NCBI GenBank assembly: GCA_000406005.1
Contig: ASZN01000021.1
Coordinates: 1 to 64,000 of the forward strand
DNA from: Candidatus Poribacteria bacterium WGA-3G
GTDB lineage: Bacteria; Poribacteria; WGA-4E; WGA-3G
Reading direction: 5' to 3'
DNA: 64,000 nucleotides
Shown: one piece after another, positions 1 through 8,326 of the stretch
Layout of the letters: each line of letters begins with the position of its first letter
How positions within the stretch are numbered: position 1 is the first letter of the stretch
Made by a program: the position numbers and the translations under genes
The notes under the pieces: model-generated
What the model was told of the DNA's origin: nothing
The model's database searches: none
The model's input: the letters and a program-made list of their open reading frames with translations, nothing else

Positions 1-333
1 ACTGCCTCTCTCAACATTCACGACTGTGTCCGTGAAATTGTAGACCTGAATTTTCAATTCGTCTTCCTCGCCGCAGTAATCGTTATCAACAATACCGATA
101 CCTTGCGGCATCATCAACCCGAACTTACGGGGTGTACTGCTCCGCAAACAGACCATCAGCATGTAACCTGGCGGTGTTTCGACAATAACATTTGCGGGGA
201 TGAGGACAATAGCGTGCGGTGGAATCTCTGCGGCTTCTCGACAGATCAGATCAAAGCCTACGGAACCTGCCGTCTCATATTTCGGTAGCGGAAGTGTTTT
301 ATCGATGCGTTTGATTTTAATGTGCATTGGCAT
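1..333 (-). CDS. dut: dUTP diphosphatase (dUTPase), C-terminus cut by window edge
   Basis: Hydrolyses dUTP to dUMP and pyrophosphate, keeping uracil out of DNA and feeding dTMP synthesis. The minus-strand frame from ATG at 333 runs 111 codons to the window edge without a stop. Trimeric dUTPase motifs are visible: GSVGFDL (motif 1), RSSTPRK (motif 2) and GIGIVDNDYCGE (motif 3, with the catalytic Asp). The C-terminal motifs 4 and 5 would lie outside the window. The start codon overlaps the stop of the upstream lactonase gene in a TAATG junction, so the two are probably translationally coupled. The family call is firm; the C-terminal extent is unknown. Confidence 0.9.
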   Translation of the reverse strand, partial: MPMHIKIKRIDKTLPLPKYETAGSVGFDLICREAAEIPPHAIVLIPANVIVETPPGYMLMVCLRSSTPRKFGLMMPQGIGIVDNDYCGEEDELKIQVYNFTDTVVNVERGS

Positions 334-1217
334 TACGGTACTGCGACTCCCACTGTTTTGCATGCTACGCGATAGACGGAGGTACTTGCCGTGATAAAGA
401 GCGTTTTCCAATCATCGCCGCCCCATGCCAAGTTCGCGGCGCGTTCTGGAACGAGAATAATGCCGAGGTGTGTTCCATCTGGCGCGAAGACCCAAATCCC
501 ATCTGGACCGGTTAGGTAGACATTCCCTTGGACATCGACCTTCATTCCGTCCGGTTTCCCGCCATCTCCTTCTTCTACCCCGAAGATGCGATCGTTCGCG
601 ATGGTGCCATCAGGTTGGACATCAAAGGCACGGACATGCATCCGTTCGGTATCGTTAATATAGAGGATGGATTCGTCGGGTGAGAAACAGATGCCGTTAG
701 GTCTGTCAAAGTCGTCAACGAGGAGGGTTAGCGTTTCGTAGTCTGATGATAAGCGATAGACCCCTTGGAAATCGAGTTCCTTTTCCGATTCCGCGCCGTA
801 TGCTGCGCTGAGTCCGTAGGGTGGGTCGGTAAAATAGATGCTCCCGTCAGATTTCACGACGATATCGTTCGGACTGTTCAGGCGTTTGTCCTGATAGTGT
901 GAAGCGATTGTGAGAATCTCTCCGTCTGCGGTGGTCAGTGATACGCGCCGGTTGGCGTGTTCACAAGCGATGAGGTGTCCACCTTTATCATAAGTCAATC
1001 CGTTTGATTTACCGGACGGATCGCGGAAGACAGTCATCCCGGTTTCTGCGTCCCACTTCCGCATTTTATTTGCTGGAATATCGCTAAAGAGCAGGAACTG
1101 TCCTGTGGCGTGCCAGAGGGGCCCCTCCGTGAATTGACACCCCGTTGCGATTTGTTCAATGTCTGCCGCTGCGTCAACTAAATCTAATAATCGTGCGTCG
1201 CGTACGTCAAGTGGCAT
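333..1217 (-). CDS. SMP-30/gluconolactonase/LRE family protein
   Basis: A six-bladed beta-propeller hydrolase of the SMP-30/regucalcin/gluconolactonase family, which opens sugar lactones using a divalent metal. Visible family motifs are FTEGPLW near the N-terminus (metal-ligand Glu), LNSPNDIVV (Asn ligand), RPNGICFSPD, and KPDGMKVD (Asp ligand). I place the start at ATG 1217, giving 294 residues preceded by AGGGGAA. A longer open frame to 1295 exists, but its extra residues are encoded by a dispersed inverted repeat. It overlaps dut by one base at its 3' end. Substrate cannot be assigned; neighbours give no sugar pathway. Confidence 0.85.
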   Translation of the reverse strand: MPLDVRDARLLDLVDAAADIEQIATGCQFTEGPLWHATGQFLLFSDIPANKMRKWDAETGMTVFRDPSGKSNGLTYDKGGHLIACEHANRRVSLTTADGEILTIASHYQDKRLNSPNDIVVKSDGSIYFTDPPYGLSAAYGAESEKELDFQGVYRLSSDYETLTLLVDDFDRPNGICFSPDESILYINDTERMHVRAFDVQPDGTIANDRIFGVEEGDGGKPDGMKVDVQGNVYLTGPDGIWVFAPDGTHLGIILVPERAANLAWGGDDWKTLFITASTSVYRVACKTVGVAVP

Positions 1218-1242
1218 ATTTTCCCCTAAAATGTTACACTTA

Positions 1243-1333
1243 TAGGACTTACGCACACCCCATGCAGGCGGGGTTTGGAACCCCGCCTGATGCACGTATT
1301 ATGTAGAATCTCATAAAAAATGCGTAAGTCCTA
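1243..1333. repeat. Short inverted-repeat element (TAGGACTTACGCA family)
   Basis: A 91-bp element bounded by perfect 13-bp inverted termini TAGGACTTACGCA and TGCGTAAGTCCTA, with an internal palindrome (GCGGGGTTTGGAACCCCGC). It carries no gene. The same ends recur near 22.4, 24.1, 31.9, 46.6 and 49.1 kb with different interiors, as expected of a non-autonomous MITE-like or REP-like family. Confidence 0.8.
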
Positions 1334-1499
1334 ACTTAAAGGAGGTGTTAAGTTTACTATCAAGTCAAGAGGCATAGTATGCGAAAACTTAAAAATCCTT
1401 GACAGCTATCCTTTTTAATGTTAGCATACTCTAAAGTGTAGGTATGGAATTTTACGTGGCGATGCTGTGCGTTGCACACCATCCATTTAAAGTAAAGAA

Positions 1500-1573
<74 letters not shown>

Positions 1574-1622
1574 ATAAGGATTTCATAAACGAAATCGGTG
1601 CTAACGTAATGAGTTCCTAAAT

Positions 1623-1651
1623 ATTGTAACAGATGCAATGTCTTTTGTCAA
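1623..1651 (-). promoter_or_regulatory. Sigma-70 promoter of tRNA-Arg
   Basis: On the minus strand TTGACA (1651-1646) and TACAAT (1628-1623) are separated by exactly 17 nt and point at the tRNA-Arg gene. It is among the best consensus promoters in the window. The rest of 1574-1684 contains only this and the ribosome-binding region of the next plus-strand gene. Confidence 0.75.
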
Positions 1652-1684
1652 GTTTTTTCAGCGAAAAATACAAGGAGGCGTAGG

Positions 1685-2815
1685 GTGAAACGTAAATTAA
1701 AACAACTTTCGGTACTTACTGTCTTGGTCGTCTTTCTATTCAGTTTGGCGCCGGATATCGTAGAGAGCCGACGGTTTGGTGGTGGACGCAGTTTCAGTCG
1801 TAGCCGGAGTTATAGTCGTAGCTCAAGTCGGCGGAGTTATACACCGAAACGATCGAGTAGTAGTACGCGCAGTCGAAGTAGCACAAGTCGCTCTTATACG
1901 AGCCCACGCTCGACAACTCGGACGACCCGTAGCGCAGGTAGCACCTACAACAGAAGTAGTTCAACGAGAACTACCGGTACACGTGCCAGTACGACCGCAC
2001 GTCAGAAGCAGGCCGCGACGAGCCGTGCGAAAGCGACGACCCCGAGCTCGACCCGAAACACAACTGCTACGCGGAACGCATCGCGCACGCAACAACGGCA
2101 AACAACTGCCCAAAATCGGAAACAGGTCCGGCAACTCAAGACGGAAAACCGTACTTTGAAACGCCAAGTCCGAACAGCCGATCGTCGAACCGCAAAGGCC
2201 CGTCGAGACCAACGTTCTACGATTAACATCAATAACTACGGTGGTTATTACCCAATGATGGGGTACTCGATGTACAGCATGGCAGCATCCATGGCGTTTA
2301 ACAACATGATGTTCGGTATCTATTTCCATGATTACTACAATCACGCCATTCAACGGAGCTACCTCTGGCACTATCACCATCGCGGTTATGATCGGTCACA
2401 CTGGAGTGCCGAAAAGCAGGCGGAATACGAATTCTATCGGGATTACTACGAAAACCAAGGTGTTGAACCGAACCCGAAGTACGTCGATCCCGGAACCAAT
2501 CGAGATGAGGACTATGTCGCGAGTTATGTTGAGGAAAACCCTGATGAATTTTATGGGGATAACGCCGAGGTCTTCACTGTTGACGAATTACCAGATGAAG
2601 CCGCACTAAAACAGGAACTCCTCGCATCTGCTGAAGAGACACCGACAGTGACGACATCGACTGCAACGTCAACGTCAACGCGGGCACCACCAGCCACACG
2701 GACTGTTTATGTAGAGAAAAAGACCTCGGGGGCAACTTGGTTCCTCCTTATCTTTGGAAGTCTCCTTGTTGTGGGTGTTGTTATGTTAGTGATGTATAAC
2801 AAGGGCTACTTTTAG
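1685..2815 (+). CDS. Secreted Ser/Arg/Thr-rich protein with C-terminal membrane anchor
   Basis: No family recognised. The 376-residue product starts with a Lys/Arg-rich segment and hydrophobic signal-like stretch (residues 6-24). Residues about 30-180 are a low-complexity Ser/Arg/Thr-rich region, followed by an Asn/Gly/Tyr/Met-rich stretch (about 185-225) and a His/Tyr-rich segment (about 225-260). After an acidic region and a Thr/Ser linker, a single hydrophobic helix (about 350-370) ends just before the C-terminus. This suggests an envelope protein with a basic external region. The ribosome site AAGGAGG precedes the start. The next gene begins 8 nt after the stop with its own AGGTGG overlapping the stop, so the two probably form an operon. 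Confidence 0.7.
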   Translation: MKRKLKQLSVLTVLVVFLFSLAPDIVESRRFGGGRSFSRSRSYSRSSSRRSYTPKRSSSSTRSRSSTSRSYTSPRSTTRTTRSAGSTYNRSSSTRTTGTRASTTARQKQAATSRAKATTPSSTRNTTATRNASRTQQRQTTAQNRKQVRQLKTENRTLKRQVRTADRRTAKARRDQRSTININNYGGYYPMMGYSMYSMAASMAFNNMMFGIYFHDYYNHAIQRSYLWHYHHRGYDRSHWSAEKQAEYEFYRDYYENQGVEPNPKYVDPGTNRDEDYVASYVEENPDEFYGDNAEVFTVDELPDEAALKQELLASAEETPTVTTSTATSTSTRAPPATRTVYVEKKTSGATWFLLIFGSLLVVGVVMLVMYNKGYF

Positions 2816-2823
2816 GTGGTAAT

Positions 2824-3453
2824 ATGGCACTATTTGGTAGAGACAAAAAAGACGGGAGATCCCTGTTCGGTAGACGCAAGGATGCCGACCCTAAAAAGCC
2901 GGTACGGCACGAATGGGTCGATATTCCGATTGACAGCATGATTGAACTCTCCGACATCGTTACTTATGAGGAGACTGGAGATACTTCGCATGCCTTCAAA
3001 CTTGTCACGCGAAAAAAGTATGAAGCGGACAGCCTTCGTCGCTATATGTATCACATCCGGGACGCAGATGAAGAGGTCGTCCTCGGTGTTGACCATATCG
3101 CTGGAACAAAAGAGGAATACGAGGTTTCTCGATGGATCGTCGATGATGAGTGCGAACTCGGCGATCCGCTGCCTGATCATATAACGCTCTATTTTCCTGA
3201 CCCAGACAACGAGAACGAGGACATTGCCGTTGAGTACACTCGACAGGATGTCGTTCCCGCAACGCTCACGGTCACAAATGCCGAGGGTGAAGAGAAATTT
3301 GATGTCGAGTTACACGAATACGCCAGTGGCGATGATGCGTTTATGTCTATTGAACTCTGCGGGGATTGGCTCACCTTCTACACGGGTGTACTTATTAGGC
3401 ATACCGACATAGAAATCTATCCAGCGATGGAACCCGCGTCTGAAAGTAAATAG
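2824..3453 (+). CDS. Hypothetical acidic soluble protein
   Basis: A 209-residue protein with a basic N-terminal tail (residues 1-30, containing two LFGR motifs) followed by an acidic, beta-rich-looking domain with no signal peptide or membrane segment. I do not recognise the family. The pairing with the preceding membrane-anchored gene is tight (8-nt gap), so a cytoplasmic partner role for that envelope protein is a reasonable inference. Acidic residues cluster around 80-150. After the stop there is a short intergenic stretch that holds the inverted-repeat element at 3494. Confidence 0.65.
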   Translation: MALFGRDKKDGRSLFGRRKDADPKKPVRHEWVDIPIDSMIELSDIVTYEETGDTSHAFKLVTRKKYEADSLRRYMYHIRDADEEVVLGVDHIAGTKEEYEVSRWIVDDECELGDPLPDHITLYFPDPDNENEDIAVEYTRQDVVPATLTVTNAEGEEKFDVELHEYASGDDAFMSIELCGDWLTFYTGVLIRHTDIEIYPAMEPASESK

Positions 3454-3493
3454 GTTTTGTTTTTTCACTTGCTGTATTTACAGTTATAGGGGG

Positions 3494-3636
3494 CAGGGCC
3501 ATTCAATTGTACCTATTCACTTTATGTATGTGGATATTTTCTACCTGTAGGAGCGAGCTGTGCTCGCGATTTTCCCTAAGAATGTTCACATATATAAAGA
3601 AAAACCAAGATCCAAATCGAGAATTGAATGGCCCTG
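3494..3636. mobile_element. MITE-like element with 10-bp target-site duplication
   Basis: A 143-bp stretch with perfect 15-bp inverted termini (CAGGGCCATTCAATT at 3494-3508 and its complement at 3622-3636). It is flanked on both sides by the direct repeat TTATAGGGGG (3484-3493 and 3637-3646), the signature of a transposition event. Inside is a small palindrome, GAGCGAGCTGTGCTCGC. It encodes nothing. The right-hand duplication supplies the AGGGGG ribosome site of the next gene. Confidence 0.8.
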
Positions 3637-3655
3637 TTATAGGGGGTGAGTGCAA

Positions 3656-4096
3656 ATGAACGTTCAAGATATGACAGATGCTGAAGTTTATGAATTAGCA
3701 CTTGATATCCTTTTAGACAAACTGGGCCACACTGGGTTAATTCAGTTTCTGCAGCATTGTAAACCGTGCACCGGTGATTACACTGTTGAACGTCAGAAGC
3801 GGATGAACGATGGGACAACGGATGTCAAGACTATCGTCAAACGCATTCAAGAGAAACGGGAACTAATAGGGACAGAGAAAGTGAATGCAAAAAGTATGGA
3901 CGACATGTCGGGCATTGAGATTTATGAGTTTGGGCTCAAGGCGATTTCACTGGAACTCGGTCCTGTTGGAATAGTCCGGTTCGTTCATCTGTTTGATACT
4001 GATGAATACACTTATGCTCTTGAGAAACTCAAATTGCCTAATACCAATGACCGTGCCCTGAAGACAATAATAGAGCCAGAAACCGAGCGTACTTAG
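3656..4096 (+). CDS. Putative antitoxin-like protein with internal duplication
   Basis: A 146-residue protein made of two diverged copies of one roughly 45-residue unit. Copy one begins MTDAEVYELALDILLDKLG and is followed by TGLIQFLQHC. Copy two begins MSGIEIYEFGLKAISLELG and is followed by VGIVRFVHLF. I recall such units in small proteins next to PIN-domain genes but cannot name a family. ATG 3656 is chosen because AGGGGG ends 9 nt before it; a GTG at 3650 is too close. The PIN-domain gene follows after 8 nt, which suggests a toxin-antitoxin pair with this as antitoxin (inference from gene order). Confidence 0.65.
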   Translation: MNVQDMTDAEVYELALDILLDKLGHTGLIQFLQHCKPCTGDYTVERQKRMNDGTTDVKTIVKRIQEKRELIGTEKVNAKSMDDMSGIEIYEFGLKAISLELGPVGIVRFVHLFDTDEYTYALEKLKLPNTNDRALKTIIEPETERT

Positions 4097-4104
4097 ACAG
4101 GCAA

Positions 4105-4566
4105 ATGCGATTTCATGCCAAAAACTTGAGAGTCTATCTTGATACGTGTTGTGTAAATCGTCTCTTTGATCATCAGATGCAAGCCCGAGTCCAGCGTGAA
4201 ACTCAAGCGATAACCCAAATTCTTAGTTATTTTGTGACAATGAGATGGGACTGGCTTAGCAGCGTAATTTTAGAGGATGAAGTAAACGCGGACGCTGATT
4301 CAGAACGACGCTCTCGAGTAAAATCAGTTATGGAACATGTACGCTACACGTTTTCCATAGGTGCATCTGAAGAAACAAGGGCTGAAGAACTGGAGAATTT
4401 GGGGTTTAAGCACTATGATGCTTTGCATATTGCGTGTGCCGAAAGTGGTGGTGCAGATGTTCTTTTGACAACCGATGACCGGATGTTACGACTCGCGAAA
4501 CGCCACAGCGCACAACTTCAAGTCCACGTCGAAAATCCGTATACATGGCTGCAAACGATAACTTGA
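4105..4566 (+). CDS. PIN-domain ribonuclease, VapC-like toxin
   Basis: A 153-residue PIN-fold protein. The acidic residues that bind catalytic metal are in place: LDTCCVNRLFD at the N-terminus, ILEDEVNAD in the middle, HYDALHIACAE and LLTTDDRML near the C-terminus. PIN proteins of this size are usually RNA-cleaving toxins paired with an upstream antitoxin. The upstream partner here is an unusual duplicated protein rather than an AbrB, MetJ or Phd type. Substrate unknown. Start ATG 4105 has AGG only 4 nt away, consistent with coupled translation. Confidence 0.8.
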   Translation: MRFHAKNLRVYLDTCCVNRLFDHQMQARVQRETQAITQILSYFVTMRWDWLSSVILEDEVNADADSERRSRVKSVMEHVRYTFSIGASEETRAEELENLGFKHYDALHIACAESGGADVLLTTDDRMLRLAKRHSAQLQVHVENPYTWLQTIT

Positions 4567-4664
4567 CATGTCAAAACAGCACGAAAACACTATCACAACG
4601 AAATTGGTAGACATCCTCAACAGGATGCGGAGCACTTGGACCCTTGAGGAGCAAACACGTCCTT

Positions 4665-5005
4665 TCAAAAATGAAACCTGTCTGTGTTGTCGGTGTCAGC
4701 GAATATCTCCGGGAACCGATCGACGTAGTTGTTGACATCATCGGTCGCAAACTCAATACTCCCAACGTCGGCATCAAGGATCAGCTCGAACATGTGCCTC
4801 CGCTTCACAGAGACCGGGTTGTAATCGGCATCGTAAGCGTCGAAGACCCAACAGACCCCATTCGGGTGCATGATGCCTTGATGGAGTGTCGCGTCCGAAA
4901 GTCGTCGAATATGGAAACAGACACTATTTTCTCTGCGTACCTCAGTCTCTTTTTTTTTAAATCAACCTTGTCATCGGAACCCTCTAACGTAATGTGTACG
5001 TCCAT
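4665..5005 (-). pseudogene. Small hypothetical gene split by a frameshift at an A9 run
   Basis: On the minus strand an ATG at 5005, preceded by AGGAG, opens a frame that continues only about 20 codons (MDVHITLEGSDDKVDLKKK) before a run of nine A (complement of T 4950-4958). Shifting by -1 at that run gives a continuous frame of about 113 residues ending at 4665. It includes LHQGIMHPNGVCWVFDAYDA and a Phe/Asp-rich tail. The run contains A AAA AAG in phase, the dnaX-type slippery heptamer. It could be programmed slippage, a recent mutation or a homopolymer sequencing error. No family recognised. Confidence 0.5.
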
Positions 5006-5066
5006 CTATGTTTTCTCCTATGTCTTTCGGATTCAGTGGTTTATAATAGCAGGTGATCTAAGCACA

Positions 5067-5987
5067 TCAGTGCCGCATGTTTACCAGATAAATCCCAGCT
5101 GCGACGAGAATAGCACCACCGAGTAGGTGTAGCGTTAATTCATCTCCTAAGACTAAATAACTGAATAACACACCTGACAACGGGGTCGCGAAGAAAAGCA
5201 CGACCAGTTTACTTGCACTGTATCTTTCCAGTATTGAAGTCCATGCCAAGAAACAGTAACCAGCGATAACACCACCTTGATAAAGAAGGGCAGCGGTACT
5301 TGCAAGCGTCAGCTGCATCGGCTCACCTCGTTCCAATATTAAATTCATTACGGCATAACAGGGGAGACTCAGGCTTAAATACCAGACGAGAAGTCGGTAG
5401 GGGTGTATCGCTTGGACGAGGAGTTTTGTCACGACAACACGTAACCCCAAGAAACATCCACTGACGAGGACAAGAATATCGCCGATGATACTTGTTTCGC
5501 CTTCTCCGAGATTCGGGGCGACGGTTATAAAAACACCACTGAAGGCGACAATAATGCCCAATGTCTTTGGAACAGAGAGCCGTTCACCGGGAATCCAGAA
5601 ATGTGCGAAGAGGGCAGTAAAAAACGGATAGACATTAATAAAAATTGTTGAACGTGATGCTGTCGTGTATTTCGTACCGGTGTTCAAGCAGATGATTTGG
5701 AGTATGAAAATCGCCGTGAGTAGCAGCAATCTTGGCAGTTCGCCACGTTGTAGACCGAGTGAGACACGGCGGTAAAGGGACCAACTCCCGACAACAACGA
5801 GGCCAATCACAAATCGGAAAAACGCCAATGCCATCGGTGGGAAATCGTCTAAACCGACTTTTATTGACGGTGAATTTCCGCCCCAGAGAAAGGCAAGGAG
5901 TAGACTGAGCGCAATAATTTTCCCGTGCGGCTCCTCACTGATAACATTGGGTTTTGGTGGTGTTTCGGTACGCTCGTTTCTATGCAA
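5067..5987 (-). CDS. EamA/DMT-family transporter
   Basis: A 306-residue inner-membrane protein with about ten hydrophobic helices and the two-EamA-domain layout of drug/metabolite exporters (roughly residues 25-155 and 165-303). Characteristic features are LAFLWGGNSPSIKVGL in helix 1 and ALAFFRFVIG in helix 2. The short soluble N-terminus (about 22 residues) is poorly supported by a ribosome site, so the true start could be slightly downstream. Family members export amino acids or metabolites; substrate is unknown. It reads toward the broken gene and is convergent with nothing nearby. Confidence 0.85.
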   Translation of the reverse strand: MHRNERTETPPKPNVISEEPHGKIIALSLLLAFLWGGNSPSIKVGLDDFPPMALAFFRFVIGLVVVGSWSLYRRVSLGLQRGELPRLLLLTAIFILQIICLNTGTKYTTASRSTIFINVYPFFTALFAHFWIPGERLSVPKTLGIIVAFSGVFITVAPNLGEGETSIIGDILVLVSGCFLGLRVVVTKLLVQAIHPYRLLVWYLSLSLPCYAVMNLILERGEPMQLTLASTAALLYQGGVIAGYCFLAWTSILERYSASKLVVLFFATPLSGVLFSYLVLGDELTLHLLGGAILVAAGIYLVNMRH

Positions 5988-6038
5988 AGGGGATGGTTAT
6001 CCTCATTGAAAATTGGCGTTCTTTCGGGGATTGCGCTA

Positions 6039-6842
6039 TCAATCGTAGGCTCCCGGGCGATGGTTCCCCATCAGGCGTTGTTGGCGTTCCGTCGCCTGCT
6101 CCAAGATCGCTGCATCGAACTGAAACCGGTTCAGGTAAGGCGGGAATTTCTGCGTTATCATACGGTTTGCATAATGCACTTGTAATAGGTAGCGCGTCTG
6201 ATTGCTACGGTTTGCGGTGCCACGGTGCCAGACCTCACTTCTGAAGAGCACGACATCACCGGCATTACAGAGGATACTCTGTTCTTTAGCGCCTTTCCAT
6301 TCCGTCTCACCATCTGGTCGCCGTCCGGACAGATGGCTGCCAGGAACGAACTTCGTCGGACCGAGGTCTTCGTAGAGGTCATCCAAGTAATAGTGTGCAG
6401 TTGTGATAAAAATCGGTACTTTAACGCGCGGGTCTTCCAAAATATCCATAGGAAGCGAGATCGGCAGCCAATCTGTGTGCAGTCCTTGGTCAGGACGCCC
6501 GGGACCTGTCACCCACGCCGTCATACCGATGACGTGGCAATCGGCACCGTGAACCGCCTCTGCCAATTCGATGACCGGAGACTTATCTAAGTATCGCAGA
6601 AAGACCGGATCACGGTTGAAGGCGTTATTGATGTGTTTGTTGAGAAAACCGCTTCCATTTTCTGGGACGCTGTGCCGATCGAAACTCTCTGGGATCGCTG
6701 TCAGCTGATCCATGGCTGCCCGAAGCTCGGCAAGTTCTGCGCCATCAATAACGTTCGGAAGATAGGCGTACCCATCTTCTTCCATCGCTTTCACTCGGTT
6801 TTCGAGGTCAGGATACGCAACGAGGGGTAAGGCTTGGCTCAT
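6039..6842 (-). CDS. Phytanoyl-CoA dioxygenase (PhyH) family protein
   Basis: A non-haem Fe(II)/2-oxoglutarate oxygenase, 267 residues. The iron triad is visible: HTD in GLHTDWLP, and the distal His in EVWHRGTANRS; the 2-oxoglutarate-binding Arg follows in NQTRYLLQVHY. Start ATG 6842 is preceded by GGAGGAAAAAAGGATA; the frame could open at 6914, but those residues are unsupported. Substrate unknown. This is one of three PhyH genes here (also 18855 and 63226); families of such genes are known to be expanded in Poribacteria. It is transcribed away from infA. Confidence 0.87.
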   Translation of the reverse strand: MSQALPLVAYPDLENRVKAMEEDGYAYLPNVIDGAELAELRAAMDQLTAIPESFDRHSVPENGSGFLNKHINNAFNRDPVFLRYLDKSPVIELAEAVHGADCHVIGMTAWVTGPGRPDQGLHTDWLPISLPMDILEDPRVKVPIFITTAHYYLDDLYEDLGPTKFVPGSHLSGRRPDGETEWKGAKEQSILCNAGDVVLFRSEVWHRGTANRSNQTRYLLQVHYANRMITQKFPPYLNRFQFDAAILEQATERQQRLMGNHRPGAYD

Positions 6843-6952
6843 TATCCTTTTTTCCTCCTTCTTGTGGAAAAAGCCTAAATAGATACTTCCGCAGATGTAT
6901 TTTACAACTTTCAAGGTGTCCTGTCAACTTTTTTCCGAACAAAACGTTAGTT

Positions 6953-6978
6953 AAGTGCATCCAAAATAGTGTAAAAGT
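6953..6978 (+). repeat. Conserved intergenic motif AAGTGCATCC..GTGT, copy 1
   Basis: AAGTGCATCCAAAATAGTGT followed by AAAAGT lies between the divergent PhyH gene and infA, 34 nt upstream of the infA start. Two closely similar copies occur at 9213 and 13313, each intergenic. Confidence 0.55.
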
Positions 6979-7011
6979 AAAATAACATTTATAAAAAGGG
7001 AGAAAATTCAG

Positions 7012-7278
7012 ATGAAAAAAGAAAGAACATCCCCAGAAACGCATGAAACTCTTAATAAAGACACAGCTATCCGCGTCTTGGGAGTCGTCATGGAATCTTT
7101 ACCGGGTAACCTGTTTCATGTTAAATTAGAAGAGAACGACCACAAAGTCGTGGCGTACCTTGCGGGTAAACTGATGCGGCACAAAATCTGGGTGCTTCCC
7201 GGTGACCATGTTACCGTCGAACTTTCTCCGTATGACTTAACGCGCGGACGTATTGTCTGGCGGAATCCGGGAGCGTAA
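7012..7278 (+). CDS. infA: Translation initiation factor IF-1
   Basis: IF-1 occupies the ribosomal A-site region during initiation. The 88-residue product carries the OB-fold signature: [20 protein letters not shown], then [23 protein letters not shown] and [13 protein letters not shown] (split here for length). The usual protein is about 72 residues; this one has an N-terminal extension of about 16 residues ([16 protein letters not shown]). ATG 7012 is preceded by GGGAGAAAATTCAG. It is followed by rsgA, another ribosome-related gene, rather than by rpmJ-rpsM as in many bacteria. Confidence 0.92.
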   Translation: MKKERTSPETHETLNKDTAIRVLGVVMESLPGNLFHVKLEENDHKVVAYLAGKLMRHKIWVLPGDHVTVELSPYDLTRGRIVWRNPGA

Positions 7279-7336
7279 GCAACGGCTTAAGGATGCGCGG
7301 TTGTGTTCAACCGCGTGTCCGCAGGTGAACCTAATT

Positions 7337-8326
7337 ATGGAAGGAATTGTTATAAAATCGAGAGGCGGTGCTTACGAAGTACAGGTTGGCGACCGTTGCT
7401 ATACCTGTACCGTACGGCATCACCTGATCGAAGAAGAGAAGCGTCGTCTCGATGAAACCAAAGAGATGCCTTATGTCGATCTCATCGCAGTCGGCGACCG
7501 CGTCCGTATTTCGACACCGACACCGGCTGCGGATAACGGCTACATTGAGGCGTGTTTCCCACGCGAAACGCAATTTGGACGTATACGCATGGACGGTTGG
7601 CGACAGGTTATCGTTGCTAACTTAGAAATGCTGCTGATCATCTTCGCTGCCCGACACCCTACACTCAAGCTGCGGATGCTCGATAGATTCCTCGTCACCG
7701 CAGAGGCTTCGGATGTAGAACCCGTCATCTGTATCAACAAAATGGATCTGGCAAAATTGGAGAATGTACAGCGTGAACTAAAATTATATGAAGAATTAGG
7801 GTATAAGGTAGTTTATACAAGTATTGTAACCGGACTCGGTGTTGATGAGTTAAGAGAAACAATGCAAGATAAGATTTCCGCAATCGTCGGTTCATCTGGA
7901 GTCGGGAAATCCTCTCTCCTTAACGCATTACAACCCGGGCTCCAATTACGCATTGGTGAAGTCGATGAGCGTATCCACAAGGGACGGCATACAACAACAG
8001 AAGTTATGCTGCTGCCCCTTGCGTTTGGCGGATTTGTCGCAGATACGCCCGGCATCCGAACGCTCGGACTGCTTGAAGTCGATGACGAACAGGGGTTAGA
8101 TATCCATTTTCCTGAGATGCGCCCATATATCCCAGAGTGTAAATTTGCAGCATGCACGCACCAACACGAACCGGCATGTGCTGTCAAAGAGGCAGTTGAA
8201 ACGGGTACAATTAATACACTCCGGTATGAGAGTTATCTCCGGATCTCTGGATTCAAGGAGGGGAGATATGAACGAAACTCAGATAAGAGAAGATCGGACC
8301 GAAACACGAGAAGACGCAAACGCTGA
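7337..8326 (+). CDS. rsgA: Ribosome small-subunit GTPase RsgA
   Basis: A circularly permuted GTPase that checks late 30S maturation. In order: N-terminal OB-fold (about residues 1-85), G4 motif NKMD, then G1 P-loop GSSGVGKSSL and G3 DTPG in permuted order, then a zinc knuckle with Cys-x4-Cys-x-His-x5-Cys (CKFAACTHQHEPAC). The C-terminus ends in a very basic tail. Start ATG 7337 follows AGGTG by 9 nt; the open frame continues upstream into infA from a TTG, which is unlikely. The last 59 nt overlap the start of the next gene, indicating a translationally coupled infA-rsgA-acetyltransferase operon. Confidence 0.92.
   Translation: MEGIVIKSRGGAYEVQVGDRCYTCTVRHHLIEEEKRRLDETKEMPYVDLIAVGDRVRISTPTPAADNGYIEACFPRETQFGRIRMDGWRQVIVANLEMLLIIFAARHPTLKLRMLDRFLVTAEASDVEPVICINKMDLAKLENVQRELKLYEELGYKVVYTSIVTGLGVDELRETMQDKISAIVGSSGVGKSSLLNALQPGLQLRIGEVDERIHKGRHTTTEVMLLPLAFGGFVADTPGIRTLGLLEVDDEQGLDIHFPEMRPYIPECKFAACTHQHEPACAVKEAVETGTINTLRYESYLRISGFKEGRYERNSDKRRSDRNTRRRKR

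Noticed and set aside
1218..1295. N-terminal extension of the SMP-30 protein
   Set aside because: The extra residues are encoded by the inverted-repeat element; ATG 1217 has a good SD.
4644..5126. Plus-strand open frame of about 160 codons
   Set aside because: Lies opposite the frameshifted minus-strand gene, which has an SD and a better codon pattern.
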